Translations under genes and position numbers: made by a program | Shown here: positions 1-6,527 of the stretch, piece after piece | Layout: each line of letters opens with the position of its first letter | Numbering within the stretch: position 1 is the stretch's first letter | The notes under the pieces: generated by a model | The model's input: only the letters and a program-made list of their open reading frames with translations | Told to the model about the DNA's origin: nothing | Database searches by the model: none | NCBI GenBank assembly: GCA_965234335.1 | Contig: OZ248457.1 | Location: 186,001-250,000, forward strand | DNA length: 64,000 nt | Origin: Leadbetterella lacustris | GTDB taxonomy: Bacteria; Bacteroidota; Bacteroidia; Cytophagales; Spirosomataceae | Direction of reading: 5' to 3'

Positions 1-33
1 CTTAGCGGCTACCTCTTTTTTCTTTGATCCCAT
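1..33 (-). CDS. Start of a further prophage gene (cut by window edge)
   Basis: An ATG at 33 on the minus strand opens a frame that runs off the window after 11 codons and reads MGSKKKEVAAK. It lies 11 bases downstream of the stop of the gene ending at 45, the spacing expected in this operon. The Lys-rich start says nothing certain about function. It shows that the virion operon continues to the left. Confidence 0.5.
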   Translation of the reverse strand, partial: MGSKKKEVAAK

Positions 34-44
34 AAACTTTAAAA

Positions 45-383
45 TTACTTCTTTTTCTTCTTGCTATTACTCTCCTCCCCATTCAGTACAGACGGCATGC
101 TTGCCGTCTCTCCAGTATCAGAATCAGCCTCACCACCCAGTACAGACGCCATGCTTGCCGTCTCTCCAGCATCAGAATCAGCCTCGCCACCATCAGCATC
201 CTCAGCATCATCAGAGCCATTCTCCAAATCCGCAGGCACGCTCAAGCCATCTACCCAATCCAACCCCAAAGCCTCACAAGCCTCAGCCACATGCTCCGGC
301 ACGTCCTGTTCAAAAGTCACATGACCCACACCAGGAATCAACCGAGTCTCACCCAGCAATTCCAAATTCTTCAGTTTTCTCAT
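45..383 (-). CDS. Small acidic phage protein of unknown function with two palindrome-encoded repeats
   Basis: Not recognised. The N-terminal half (GETRLIPGVGHVTFEQDVPE) looks like a small folded head or head-completion protein. The C-terminal half is acidic low-complexity sequence that ends in a run of five lysines. That tail contains ETASMASV and ETASMPSV, each encoded by a copy of the prophage palindrome. I chose the ATG at 383; an in-frame GTG at 416 would add 11 residues. The position two genes after the capsid gene suggests a virion or assembly role, which is inference. It is followed after 11 bp by another frame. Confidence 0.65.
   Translation of the reverse strand: MRKLKNLELLGETRLIPGVGHVTFEQDVPEHVAEACEALGLDWVDGLSVPADLENGSDDAEDADGGEADSDAGETASMASVLGGEADSDTGETASMPSVLNGEESNSKKKKK
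91..165. repeat. Two coding copies of the prophage palindrome
   Basis: Copy one is at 91-110 with arms GACGGC/GCCGTC. Copy two is near 143-164 with imperfect arms AGACGCC/GCCGTCT. Both are read in the ETAS(M)xSV frame of the gene at 45-383. Copy one has changed both arms together relative to the common AGACGCC/GGCGTCT form. Confidence 0.85.
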
Positions 384-442
384 ATCATAATTATAATTTC
401 GAGCATCCAACAACACTTTCAGTTCGACTTTATCAAACTACT

Positions 443-471
443 ATCAGTTCGAGCGGAGTCGAGAACCGCTC
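443..471. repeat. TTCGAGCGGAGTCGAGAACC repeat
   Basis: This short sequence with self-complementary parts (TTCGAG...GAACC side) recurs at 3964-3990 and 14692-14714. It is followed here by a CGCTCAG/CTGAGCG inverted repeat up to 489. It sits between the genes at 383 and 496. Similar repeats are common between genes in Bacteroidota. Here it may act as a 3' hairpin, but it has no T-run. Confidence 0.6.
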
Positions 472-495
472 AGCACTTAGCTGAGCGGTGTCATG

Positions 496-1044
496 CTACA
501 CTACCCAAGGAATCAAAGCCAACGTAGCAGCCGAAATAGGAAGTGGATGGTCTCTGTGTCCTGAAGACTTACCCTCAAGGTCAAATCCTCTCTCATCTGT
601 TCCAATCATTCCACTTCTGCCTTTACCTCGCAAAATAATACCATTGTTCGAGCTACCAACTAGGTAGTGCGTACCATCGGCACCTGGCACTATAAAAACA
701 CAAGGATTGTTCTTGTACTTCCTAAGCTCTGCCTGTACCTCCTTTGGCATTCCAGCCAACTTAGCCTTGAAGATGTGATCGATATTATTATGACCAGCAC
801 TAGGGCCAGTATCTTCACTATCAAACGCTATCGAATTCTGCGGCACTTCCACCTTCGCAAACTTACGAGTGCCAAGCCTGGCAACAGGGCTGCCCGTAAT
901 CTCACCCGTTGTGACATCAGCTAGAGCAGGATATTCTGCATTAAAAGCCTTCGACGAAATTACCCCAAAAAAAGCAAGGTTACCTGCTATATTGTCGTCC
1001 TGAACAGCATCAGCTGTAAGGTTCGAAAAATCTACTAAAGACAT
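496..1044 (-). CDS. Phage structural-family protein, member 1 (182 aa)
   Basis: The N-terminus (VDFSNLTADAVQDDNIAG) matches that of the proteins starting at 6527 and 7509 (MDFSGFTADGVQKDNIAG). The same order of blocks follows: a KAF...P segment, then a VFIVPGADG...LVG segment, a Gly-rich stretch and a C-terminal LPI near the position of the others' PLS. It ends there, lacking the extra C-terminal domain of the two longer members. ATG at 1044 is the natural start. It lies directly downstream of the capsid gene. A virion role (decoration, connector or tail) is inferred from position; the family has no name I recognise. Confidence 0.75.
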   Translation of the reverse strand: MSLVDFSNLTADAVQDDNIAGNLAFFGVISSKAFNAEYPALADVTTGEITGSPVARLGTRKFAKVEVPQNSIAFDSEDTGPSAGHNNIDHIFKAKLAGMPKEVQAELRKYKNNPCVFIVPGADGTHYLVGSSNNGIILRGKGRSGMIGTDERGFDLEGKSSGHRDHPLPISAATLALIPWVV

Positions 1045-1078
1045 AATTTTAAAAATTAAAGTAAAAAAAATAATTGTA

Positions 1079-1136
1079 GAGACGCCATGCGTGGCGTCTC
1101 TAGATCTTAGCCAGAGACGCCATGGGTGGCGTCTCT
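1079..1136. repeat. Two intergenic copies of the prophage palindrome
   Basis: AGAGACGCCATGCGTGGC+GTCTCT is at about 1079-1102 and AGAGACGCCATGGGTGGC+GTCTCT at 1113-1136. They are direct neighbours in the 97-bp gap between the capsid gene and the next gene. The capsid transcript would carry two strong hairpins at its 3' end. No T-run follows, so processing or stability is more likely than termination. Confidence 0.85.
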
Positions 1137-1141
1137 ATAAC

Positions 1142-2131
1142 CTACGCAGTAAACCCACCAATCCAAAGGTCCTTCGGGTTTGCAATACCAGCATTTCCGT
1201 AGAAATCAAGCATTACCGAAATCGCTCTAGTCTCCTTGTTGTAGTAGAACTCAAACTCCGCCAATCTGTTGAAGTCCAACATCATCGCCAAGTTGTCTTT
1301 CGTAGCAATAATTGGTCTCGCAAAAGCCTCAACACCCGGCTCAACAATCATTTCCACCTGAGTACCCTCAAGGAAAGTCTTACCAAACTCCGTGTTATAA
1401 GGCGAAGCCGTCACCTCTTTCTGGTACGCCTGACAGTACAAGTCGTATGCAGCCGTATTCAAAATCATCACCGTGTCAGCACCATAACGCACCTTAGCAG
1501 GCAAAGCCGCCTTCAAAATATCAAACTTCGCTCTCACAGTCGCCAACGTCAAAGCCGAGCCCAACGCCACCGCATTCGTAGTTGTAGGAGCAGCAGCAAT
1601 AATATCGGTGATCTGGTCTAACACACCATCCATAATGTCGCCCGAGTCAGTTCCATCCGCATCATAGATAGAATTGTAAAACGCTATACGAAGATTTTTC
1701 TGAATATCCTCAGCCAATCTCACCATCACCCACTCCTCAAATGGCACTACTTTTGGGTCAAAACGCTTCATTCTCACCTTCATCATATACGTGCTATACA
1801 GCTTATGAATCTGGCTCTGACTGTACTTCATATCCACCTTGATAGGTCTAGAAGTCATCGTTCTATTTTTCAAAGTGCCATACGCCTTCGGATTAAACTC
1901 ATCCTTATTGCCCGGCTGGAGCGGGTCCACCGTATCCAAGTCCGTCAACACAATCGACTGAATGCCATCGCATTCCATCACATTCACATAATCTGCCAAA
2001 GCTTTGATAGGCGTACCAGGACGTCCCTCTAAGCCAATCTCGGCAATTCTACTCACAAGGTGCTCCTTGTGGTCATAAGCGTAACCTTGCAAATCTGCTG
2101 CTACTCCACTCAAACTCAACGCTTCAGGCAT
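1142..2131 (-). CDS. Major capsid protein (HK97-like, 329 aa)
   Basis: This protein forms the icosahedral head shell. Length, composition and the run of assembly genes fit: an S49 protease at 3004 and a scaffold-like protein at 2248 come immediately before it in transcription order, the usual protease-scaffold-capsid order. The middle has an acidic helix-rich segment (PFEEWVMVRLAEDIQKNL). The C-terminal part has the beta-rich ending common in capsid proteins of Bacteroidota phages (ATKDNLAMMLDFN...FYYNKETRAISVMLDFYGN). No palindrome-derived insertion occurs in this gene, in contrast to the two genes before it. The call rests on synteny and general resemblance rather than one signature motif. 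Confidence 0.8.
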   Translation of the reverse strand: MPEALSLSGVAADLQGYAYDHKEHLVSRIAEIGLEGRPGTPIKALADYVNVMECDGIQSIVLTDLDTVDPLQPGNKDEFNPKAYGTLKNRTMTSRPIKVDMKYSQSQIHKLYSTYMMKVRMKRFDPKVVPFEEWVMVRLAEDIQKNLRIAFYNSIYDADGTDSGDIMDGVLDQITDIIAAAPTTTNAVALGSALTLATVRAKFDILKAALPAKVRYGADTVMILNTAAYDLYCQAYQKEVTASPYNTEFGKTFLEGTQVEMIVEPGVEAFARPIIATKDNLAMMLDFNRLAEFEFYYNKETRAISVMLDFYGNAGIANPKDLWIGGFTA

Positions 2132-2210
2132 CTCTATAAAAAATTAAGTTAAAAAAAATAAACTCCACTGAGCCAGCCAAACACGGCCAGCCACTTTCAC
2201 CGCCACCGTA

Positions 2211-2233
2211 CAGACGCCATGCATGGCGTCTCT
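2211..2233. repeat. Intergenic copy of the prophage palindrome
   Basis: This is the perfect form, CAGACGCCATGCATGGCG+TCT, preceded by GTA. It sits between the scaffold-like gene and the capsid gene, where it could shape the relative yield of the two on one transcript. Confidence 0.9.
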
Positions 2234-2247
2234 CCCTATATCACCAG

Positions 2248-2904
2248 CTACTTCCCTGCTTGAGCCTCCATTTTTTCCTGCAAATCAATCGCTGCTTGCG
2301 TTTGTGCACTCACCTTTCGGGTCTTGGTCTCTACAGCATCGGCAGCATCCACCGCACCTTTCAAAACATTCGGCTTACTACCGTTTGCCTTCCATTCTCT
2401 AAGCTGAGCCAATTCAGCCTTATTTGCCAACCACTCACCAGCATCTGCCCTAAGCTGCTCAAGCTCCGCCACACCCACAAGTACAGACGGCATGCTTGCC
2501 GTCTCACCACCAGCAACAGCATCACCCGATACAGCCGCCACGCTTGCCGTCTCAATAGCAGTATCCGCCACAGCAGCAGCAATTACAGCCACCACGCTTG
2601 CCGTCTCACCACCATCAAAACCAACAACTACACCAGTCTCCACATCAGCTTCCTCTTCAATAGTCTCCTCTTCAGCTTGATATTCGGCAGTCTCCACCTC
2701 AGCTTGATCTTCGGTACTCTCCACCGCAGGAGCTTCACCAGCTTCGCCAGCAGCATCGCCAGCCACACCTAGTACAGACGCCACGCTTGGCGTCTCACCA
2801 CTAACAACTTCCAGAGGCTTCTCAGCCAACTCGATTACGTCCACTTCTTTTCCAGAAATTGCCCTATCCAAAAAATTCGCTACACTCTTAAGCACATTAC
2901 TCAT
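2248..2904 (-). CDS. Scaffold-like head assembly protein, Ala/Glu-rich (218 aa)
   Basis: Between protease and capsid genes, this product is rich in Ala, Glu and Val, low in complexity and probably mostly helical, as phage scaffolds are. The N-terminus (MSNVLKSVANFLDRAISGKE) and C-terminus (QTQAAIDLQEKMEAQ) look like short helices. The middle is inflated by palindrome-derived peptides: ETPSVASV near 37-44, ETASVVAV near 100-107, ETASVAAV near 118-125 and ETASMPSV near 134-141. About 15 percent of the protein is therefore repeat-derived, in a part that can presumably tolerate it. Scaffold function is inferred from position and composition. Confidence 0.68.
   Translation of the reverse strand: MSNVLKSVANFLDRAISGKEVDVIELAEKPLEVVSGETPSVASVLGVAGDAAGEAGEAPAVESTEDQAEVETAEYQAEEETIEEEADVETGVVVGFDGGETASVVAVIAAAVADTAIETASVAAVSGDAVAGGETASMPSVLVGVAELEQLRADAGEWLANKAELAQLREWKANGSKPNVLKGAVDAADAVETKTRKVSAQTQAAIDLQEKMEAQAGK
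2484..2607. repeat. Three coding copies of the palindrome in the scaffold-like gene
   Basis: Copies lie at 2484-2506 (AGACGGC/GCCGTCT), 2532-2553 (decayed left arm) and 2585-2607 (more decayed left arm). The right arm GCTTGCCGTCTC is intact in all three. The decay series suggests successive duplications followed by drift under protein-level constraint. Confidence 0.8.
2774..2796. repeat. Coding copy of the palindrome (ETPSVASV)
   Basis: CAGACGCCACGCTTGGCGTC lies in the scaffold-like gene, near its N-terminal end. It is read in the same frame as all other coding copies. Confidence 0.85.
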
Positions 2905-2938
2905 ATCTCCAAAATTTAATTAATACACTCCAATGCGT

Positions 2939-3000
2939 ACAGACGCATTGCAATGCGTCTCTGCTTTACCACTCGCACAGACGCCATGCATGGCGTCTCT
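2939..3000. repeat. Two intergenic palindromes with different stems
   Basis: The first (2939-2963) reads AGACGCATTGCAATGCGTCT, a stem with compensated changes on both arms. The second (2978-3000) is the standard CAGACGCCATGCATGGCGTC form. Both are in the gap between the protease gene and the scaffold-like gene. Confidence 0.88.
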
Positions 3001-3003
3001 ACG

Positions 3004-3954
3004 CTACTTCGCCAATCTAAATACCTCCTTGGCGGCGTCTTCCATCGTGCCAATAGCATCCGCCAATCCTTCATCTATTGCGGCCTTGCCTCTAAACATC
3101 TTGCCACTAAAAATCATCTCTGCATTCTCTGTATTGAGCTTTCCTTTCCTTCCAGCCTTCACGCCCTTCACAAACTCTGCTCTCATAACATTCATTTCAG
3201 ACACCATCTCTTTAGCCACCTCATCTGTCAGTACCTCATAAGGATTAAACGTGGCCTTATTCACGCTACCATCCGACCTCAGCAGCGTAAACTTCACTCC
3301 GTTTTGCTCCTCGTAACTCTTATATTCGTAATGCACCATCAGTACACCGATACTACCAACCGAGCTTACTGGTCCCGCTTCCATATAAATCTTCCGACTT
3401 TGGCTCGCAAACCAATAGGCCGCACTTGCAGCCATACCTTTCACAAAACTCACCACCGGCTTCTTACAGTCCCTTATAATTTCAGCCAATTGTGGAGTAC
3501 CATTTACTTCACCGCCCGGACTATCAATCTCAAGCAAAACCCCAACAATTCGCTCGTCACGTTCACACTGCTTCATCCATCGCCCAAGCGTTTCCGTTCC
3601 GTAGCTACACATATCGCCATATCTACTTATACCACCCATAATCGGAATCACCGCCACATACTGCTCAGCATTTCCATTGCCATCCTGTACAGACGCCATG
3701 CCTGGCGTCTCACCACCAACAGACGCCATGCCTGGCGTCTCACCACCAACAGACGCCATGCCTGGCGTCTCACGAACACCACCAACAGCACGAGAATTCG
3801 AGCTAAAGCCAATAAAACTCATCTCCTTACGAGCAAGCTGTCCGAGCTTAATCTCATTCGCAATCTTATCCTCCTTACCTGCGGAAACAAGACTACTAAT
3901 AGCCCTCGCAAAAACTGGCTCCACGGCCCACATTCTACTACCAATATCTATCAT
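3004..3954 (-). CDS. Prohead protease, peptidase family S49 (SppA/lambda C-like, 316 aa)
   Basis: A serine-lysine protease that would cleave scaffold and capsid during head maturation. Seen: IDSPGG at 143-148, GMAASAAYWFAS with the probable nucleophile Ser177, GSIGVL at 200-205, and the probable catalytic lysine in NKATFNPYE (Lys233), followed by LTDE as in family members. The core (about 95-316) is complete. The N-terminal extension carries three tandem GGETPGMASV units (61-90), encoded by three copies of the prophage palindrome. They sit before the protease core in what looks like a linker. The next genes in transcription order encode the probable substrates. ATG at 3954 is used; Met8 is a possible alternative. 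Confidence 0.9.
   Translation of the reverse strand: MIDIGSRMWAVEPVFARAISSLVSAGKEDKIANEIKLGQLARKEMSFIGFSSNSRAVGGVRETPGMASVGGETPGMASVGGETPGMASVQDGNGNAEQYVAVIPIMGGISRYGDMCSYGTETLGRWMKQCERDERIVGVLLEIDSPGGEVNGTPQLAEIIRDCKKPVVSFVKGMAASAAYWFASQSRKIYMEAGPVSSVGSIGVLMVHYEYKSYEEQNGVKFTLLRSDGSVNKATFNPYEVLTDEVAKEMVSEMNVMRAEFVKGVKAGRKGKLNTENAEMIFSGKMFRGKAAIDEGLADAIGTMEDAAKEVFRLAK
3690..3771. repeat. Three tandem coding palindromes, 30-bp period
   Basis: AGACGCCATGCCTGGCGTCT occurs at 3691-3710, 3721-3740 and 3751-3770, separated by CACCACCAAC. A 30-bp period keeps the reading frame and adds ten residues per unit to the protease. The copies are identical, so the amplification is recent. Confidence 0.95.
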
Positions 3955-3963
3955 CGTCTCTTG

Positions 3964-3990
3964 TCAGTTCGAGCGGAGTCGAGAACCCGC
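3964..3990. repeat. TTCGAGCGGAGTCGAGAACC repeat
   Basis: A second copy of the element at 443-471, lying between the protease gene start and the end of the LytTR-like gene. It is followed by CGCTCAG, as in the first copy. Confidence 0.6.
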
Positions 3991-4088
3991 TCAGTTTATC
4001 ATCAATACACAAACCTACATCACAGCCACCACCCTACACAGGGCAAAACGCTCAAACACATAATCATTGCCAAAAACACAAAACATTC

Positions 4089-4730
4089 CTACAATCGAAG
4101 CTTCCTTTTTAGGTCATTTATCCTTTTTACATCCTCAAGTGTCCTAACTTCAGGTTCATAGCCACGCCTCAGGGCATCTCGCAGCAGTCTATTCCGCTCT
4201 ATACGTTCAGCCTGTCTTTCTTTTTTTAACTTCTCCACCCTGTCCACCTCTTCTTCATCACGCTTAACCTCTTCATCGTCCATTTCTACTCCAAGCAGCT
4301 GCTCAGTAGTAAGTTCTACATAAGAAGTTGTGGTTGAGGTGGTTTCTATAAAAAACCTCGTACCAACCTTAACCACCTTTTTTACACTCAGCACTTTTGA
4401 CTCTGGTACTCCAGTTTGACAAAAAACACTCGTACCAAACGCCAAAAAAAACAACAACACCCCTAACTTCTTCATAATATAACTTGGTTTTCTTCTTCTC
4501 GAAAATTCATAAACTTCTCCATTTTTCAGCACTACCTTATCCGCATGCTCTAATTCCACAAACTGCTTCAATACAGCCACCTTCCTGTTTATCCTTACGA
4601 ACACCCCTGGATTCAACTCCAGCATTGTCTTCAATGTCTTAGCGACCGTTCTTTTTATTCCATCCCGAAAAAAAATATCACAATAAGGCCCGTCTGCCAA
4701 CAACTTATATACTCCTCCAAACTCCTCCAA
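4089..4730 (-). CDS. LytTR-like DNA-binding domain joined to a signal-peptide/coiled-coil region (213 aa)
   Basis: Residues about 5-83 resemble a LytTR domain: YKLLADGPYCDIFF, then FVRINRKVAVL, then VVLKNGEVYEFSRRRK, which is the usual Arg-rich C-terminal end. Residues 86-105 (MKKLGVLLFFLAFGTSVFCQ) form a textbook signal peptide or membrane segment. The rest is Thr-rich, then a charged helical or coiled-coil tail. Two readings are possible. It may be one membrane-anchored protein with LytTR inside the cell. Or two products may share the frame, with an internal ATG at 4475 giving a 128-residue exported protein. The start at 4730 overlaps the previous gene by 26 bp. A transcription factor within a virion operon is unusual. 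Confidence 0.7.
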   Translation of the reverse strand: MEEFGGVYKLLADGPYCDIFFRDGIKRTVAKTLKTMLELNPGVFVRINRKVAVLKQFVELEHADKVVLKNGEVYEFSRRRKPSYIMKKLGVLLFFLAFGTSVFCQTGVPESKVLSVKKVVKVGTRFFIETTSTTTSYVELTTEQLLGVEMDDEEVKRDEEEVDRVEKLKKERQAERIERNRLLRDALRRGYEPEVRTLEDVKRINDLKRKLRL

Positions 4731-5046
4731 TTCTAGCTATATTTATTTGATTACCTATTTGGCCAGGCACTATCTCGCCATTACTTTGTGGCAAAATGGT
4801 TATAGTCTGTCCATTCGCTGTTGTTATACCCGCCGAAAAAGTTATATTCCCCGTCCCATGATTGGCTATTTTGCAGCTAAAACCATCGCTCACCGTCCCT
4901 AGTGTATAAGTAGCTGCTGCACCAGTATGGATTATTACCGCATTGTCATCTCCCGTAACAATCGTCGTAGATGTGCCACTTACAGTTCGGTTAGGTATTG
5001 CCACAAATCCTAGGCATAAAATCAAAATCAGCAAAACTGTTTTCAT
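4705..5046 (-). CDS. Small exported protein, unknown (113 aa)
   Basis: It starts with a short signal peptide (MKTVLLILILCLGFVAIP) followed by about 90 residues rich in Thr, Gly, Ile and Asn, with a beta-strand pattern. The pattern (DGFSCKIANHGTGNITFSAG...GQTITILPQSNGEIVPGQ) resembles beta-sandwich or fibre tip domains of phage proteins, but I do not recognise the family. It is the second of three consecutive products with predicted Sec signals. It may be an exported lysogeny product or a surface-exposed virion piece; neither can be shown here. Confidence 0.68.
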   Translation of the reverse strand: MKTVLLILILCLGFVAIPNRTVSGTSTTIVTGDDNAVIIHTGAAATYTLGTVSDGFSCKIANHGTGNITFSAGITTANGQTITILPQSNGEIVPGQIGNQINIARIGGVWRSI

Positions 5047-5066
5047 AAAATCATAATTTTAAAAGG

Positions 5067-5687
5067 TTAATAATCAATTCCATTAAAGTGAATATACCAT
5101 CGTCTGTCCATTTCTGTCATTACAAAAGAAGAGCTTGGCTTTAAATTTTTTTGAATTACACTCGGTGCCGTTGTCATACTTCCAATACATGTATTAGGTG
5201 CAAAAAAATATGTCTGGTCGTCGGCCAGGCAAAAAACCGTATCAGTAAACCGCACGCAGTAAGTATTGTCGAAATACGTCCAGAGAGCATTTGAAAATCC
5301 CTGGTAGGTAAAAGTAATATTTCGGTTAAAATTCACCGTATCGTTTCGGCTAGGCAAGGTCACGGTTAAGCTATCTTTATTTAGAGAAACATATTCAGTT
5401 CTACGGCCTTGGTAATTTCCTCCCGGATATTCAATTCCACCGCTAGTATTGAGCTGAACTCCAACTATATAAGCGTGTTCAACCTTAATACGCACAGGAT
5501 CATTTGTATTACCAATCAAATACGGTTGCCCCATCCTTACACCTATGCCATACATACCTGGGCGTGGCCGTGTCCATATATCCCCATCAAACATCGCCGT
5601 AGTCCGCAAACGCTGTGCCGTCACCTCAACCGTATTCAAGAGGCCTAGCAGCATTAAAATCAAAAACAATCCCTTTTTCATATCCAA
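5067..5687 (-). CDS. Exported protein of unknown function (206 aa)
   Basis: A signal peptide (MDMKKGLFLILMLLGLLNTVEVTAQ) is followed by a beta-rich domain with four cysteines near the C-terminal half (NTYC, VFC, NTC). This is consistent with an oxidising compartment, though pairing is not shown. The last 50 residues (SVIQKNLKPSSSFVMTEMDRRWYIHFN) resemble the ends of repeated phage or surface beta domains. Start at the first ATG (5687) or Met3 (5681). It lies 21 bp upstream of the next exported protein. No family recognised. Confidence 0.68.
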   Translation of the reverse strand: MDMKKGLFLILMLLGLLNTVEVTAQRLRTTAMFDGDIWTRPRPGMYGIGVRMGQPYLIGNTNDPVRIKVEHAYIVGVQLNTSGGIEYPGGNYQGRRTEYVSLNKDSLTVTLPSRNDTVNFNRNITFTYQGFSNALWTYFDNTYCVRFTDTVFCLADDQTYFFAPNTCIGSMTTAPSVIQKNLKPSSSFVMTEMDRRWYIHFNGIDY

Positions 5688-5702
5688 ATCTTTAATTTAA
5701 AA

Positions 5703-6527
5703 TTAGACAAACAATGTAATTCTAAACTGTGTCGAGGTTATAGGATTACCTAATCCCACGCCCGAACTAGTAAGCGTAATCGTCATATTATTGCCTACAA
5801 TATTCGTAATGCTTCCCGTTCCCATTACGCCTGGCAATATAGCATCACCGTTAACAGCCTGCACCTGCACAGGGTCACCAATCCTAAACGCCCGCACATC
5901 ATCCACTAGCAGCGTTCTAGTAGGTTCTGGCCTTGCTCCTCCTACCGTAAAAGTCACACTTGCCCCTATGTAGGTAGCCAAATAGCCCTTTTGCCTAGCC
6001 ATCCATAAATCCTTACTAGCCGTACTCAGCGGCACAGGTGCCCATCTGTAGCCTACCTCTTCGCCAGTCATTACAGCACCGCGTTTCTCTCCGCCTTGCT
6101 TGCCAGAGCCACCCTGTATAGTCACTTTCAGCCCTTTTACCGAAGTACCCACCACTACAATATTTCCGTCCGTATCTTCCACAAAAAACACCGACCTCGC
6201 ATTCTGGTCCTTCATCATCTCGGCCACCATTGCTGCACTAAAGCCCGCCATTTCATAGCCTATTATATGCTTCCAACTCTCCGAGCCCTCAGGACCAGAC
6301 AGCTCGTAATCAAAATTCTTCGTGTCATTTGGCAAAACATACTCAGCCGGAATACGATACGCAGGCAAAAAAGACAACGCATTGGCCGTTACTTGCCCAT
6401 TCACCACGTGAGCCTTAGTAGGAAATTCCCCCGTAAAAGCCTTAGTTATCACCTTCCAAAATCTCCGAATACCCGCAATGTTATCCTTCTGAACCCCATC
6501 TGCCGTAAAACCACTAAAATCCATCAT
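5703..6527 (-). CDS. Phage structural-family protein, member 2 (about 275 aa)
   Basis: This is the tandem paralogue of the gene at 6676-7509. Residues 1 to about 170 are almost the same in the two proteins. The last about 100 residues have diverged but share a skeleton (TFT...V.AF.IGDPVQV.A..G...G.GSI..I). I chose the paired ATGs at 6527/6524 because they align with the starts of members 1 and 3. A longer frame to 6575 would add 16 residues. Role inferred only from neighbours and the family: a repeated virion component, with a conserved attachment part and a variable outer part. Confidence 0.75.
   Translation of the reverse strand: MMDFSGFTADGVQKDNIAGIRRFWKVITKAFTGEFPTKAHVVNGQVTANALSFLPAYRIPAEYVLPNDTKNFDYELSGPEGSESWKHIIGYEMAGFSAAMVAEMMKDQNARSVFFVEDTDGNIVVVGTSVKGLKVTIQGGSGKQGGEKRGAVMTGEEVGYRWAPVPLSTASKDLWMARQKGYLATYIGASVTFTVGGARPEPTRTLLVDDVRAFRIGDPVQVQAVNGDAILPGVMGTGSITNIVGNNMTITLTSSGVGLGNPITSTQFRITLFV

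Noticed and set aside
3690..3771. Three evenly spaced repeats as a CRISPR array
   Set aside because: Period is 30 bp with identical 10-base spacers, the repeats are coding and palindromic, and no cas gene is nearby.
2953..4161. Long plus-strand open frame (402 codons) across the protease gene
   Set aside because: It is the antisense shadow of the S49 protease gene, rich in His, Arg, Leu and Ser as antisense frames of this region are, with no recognisable domain.
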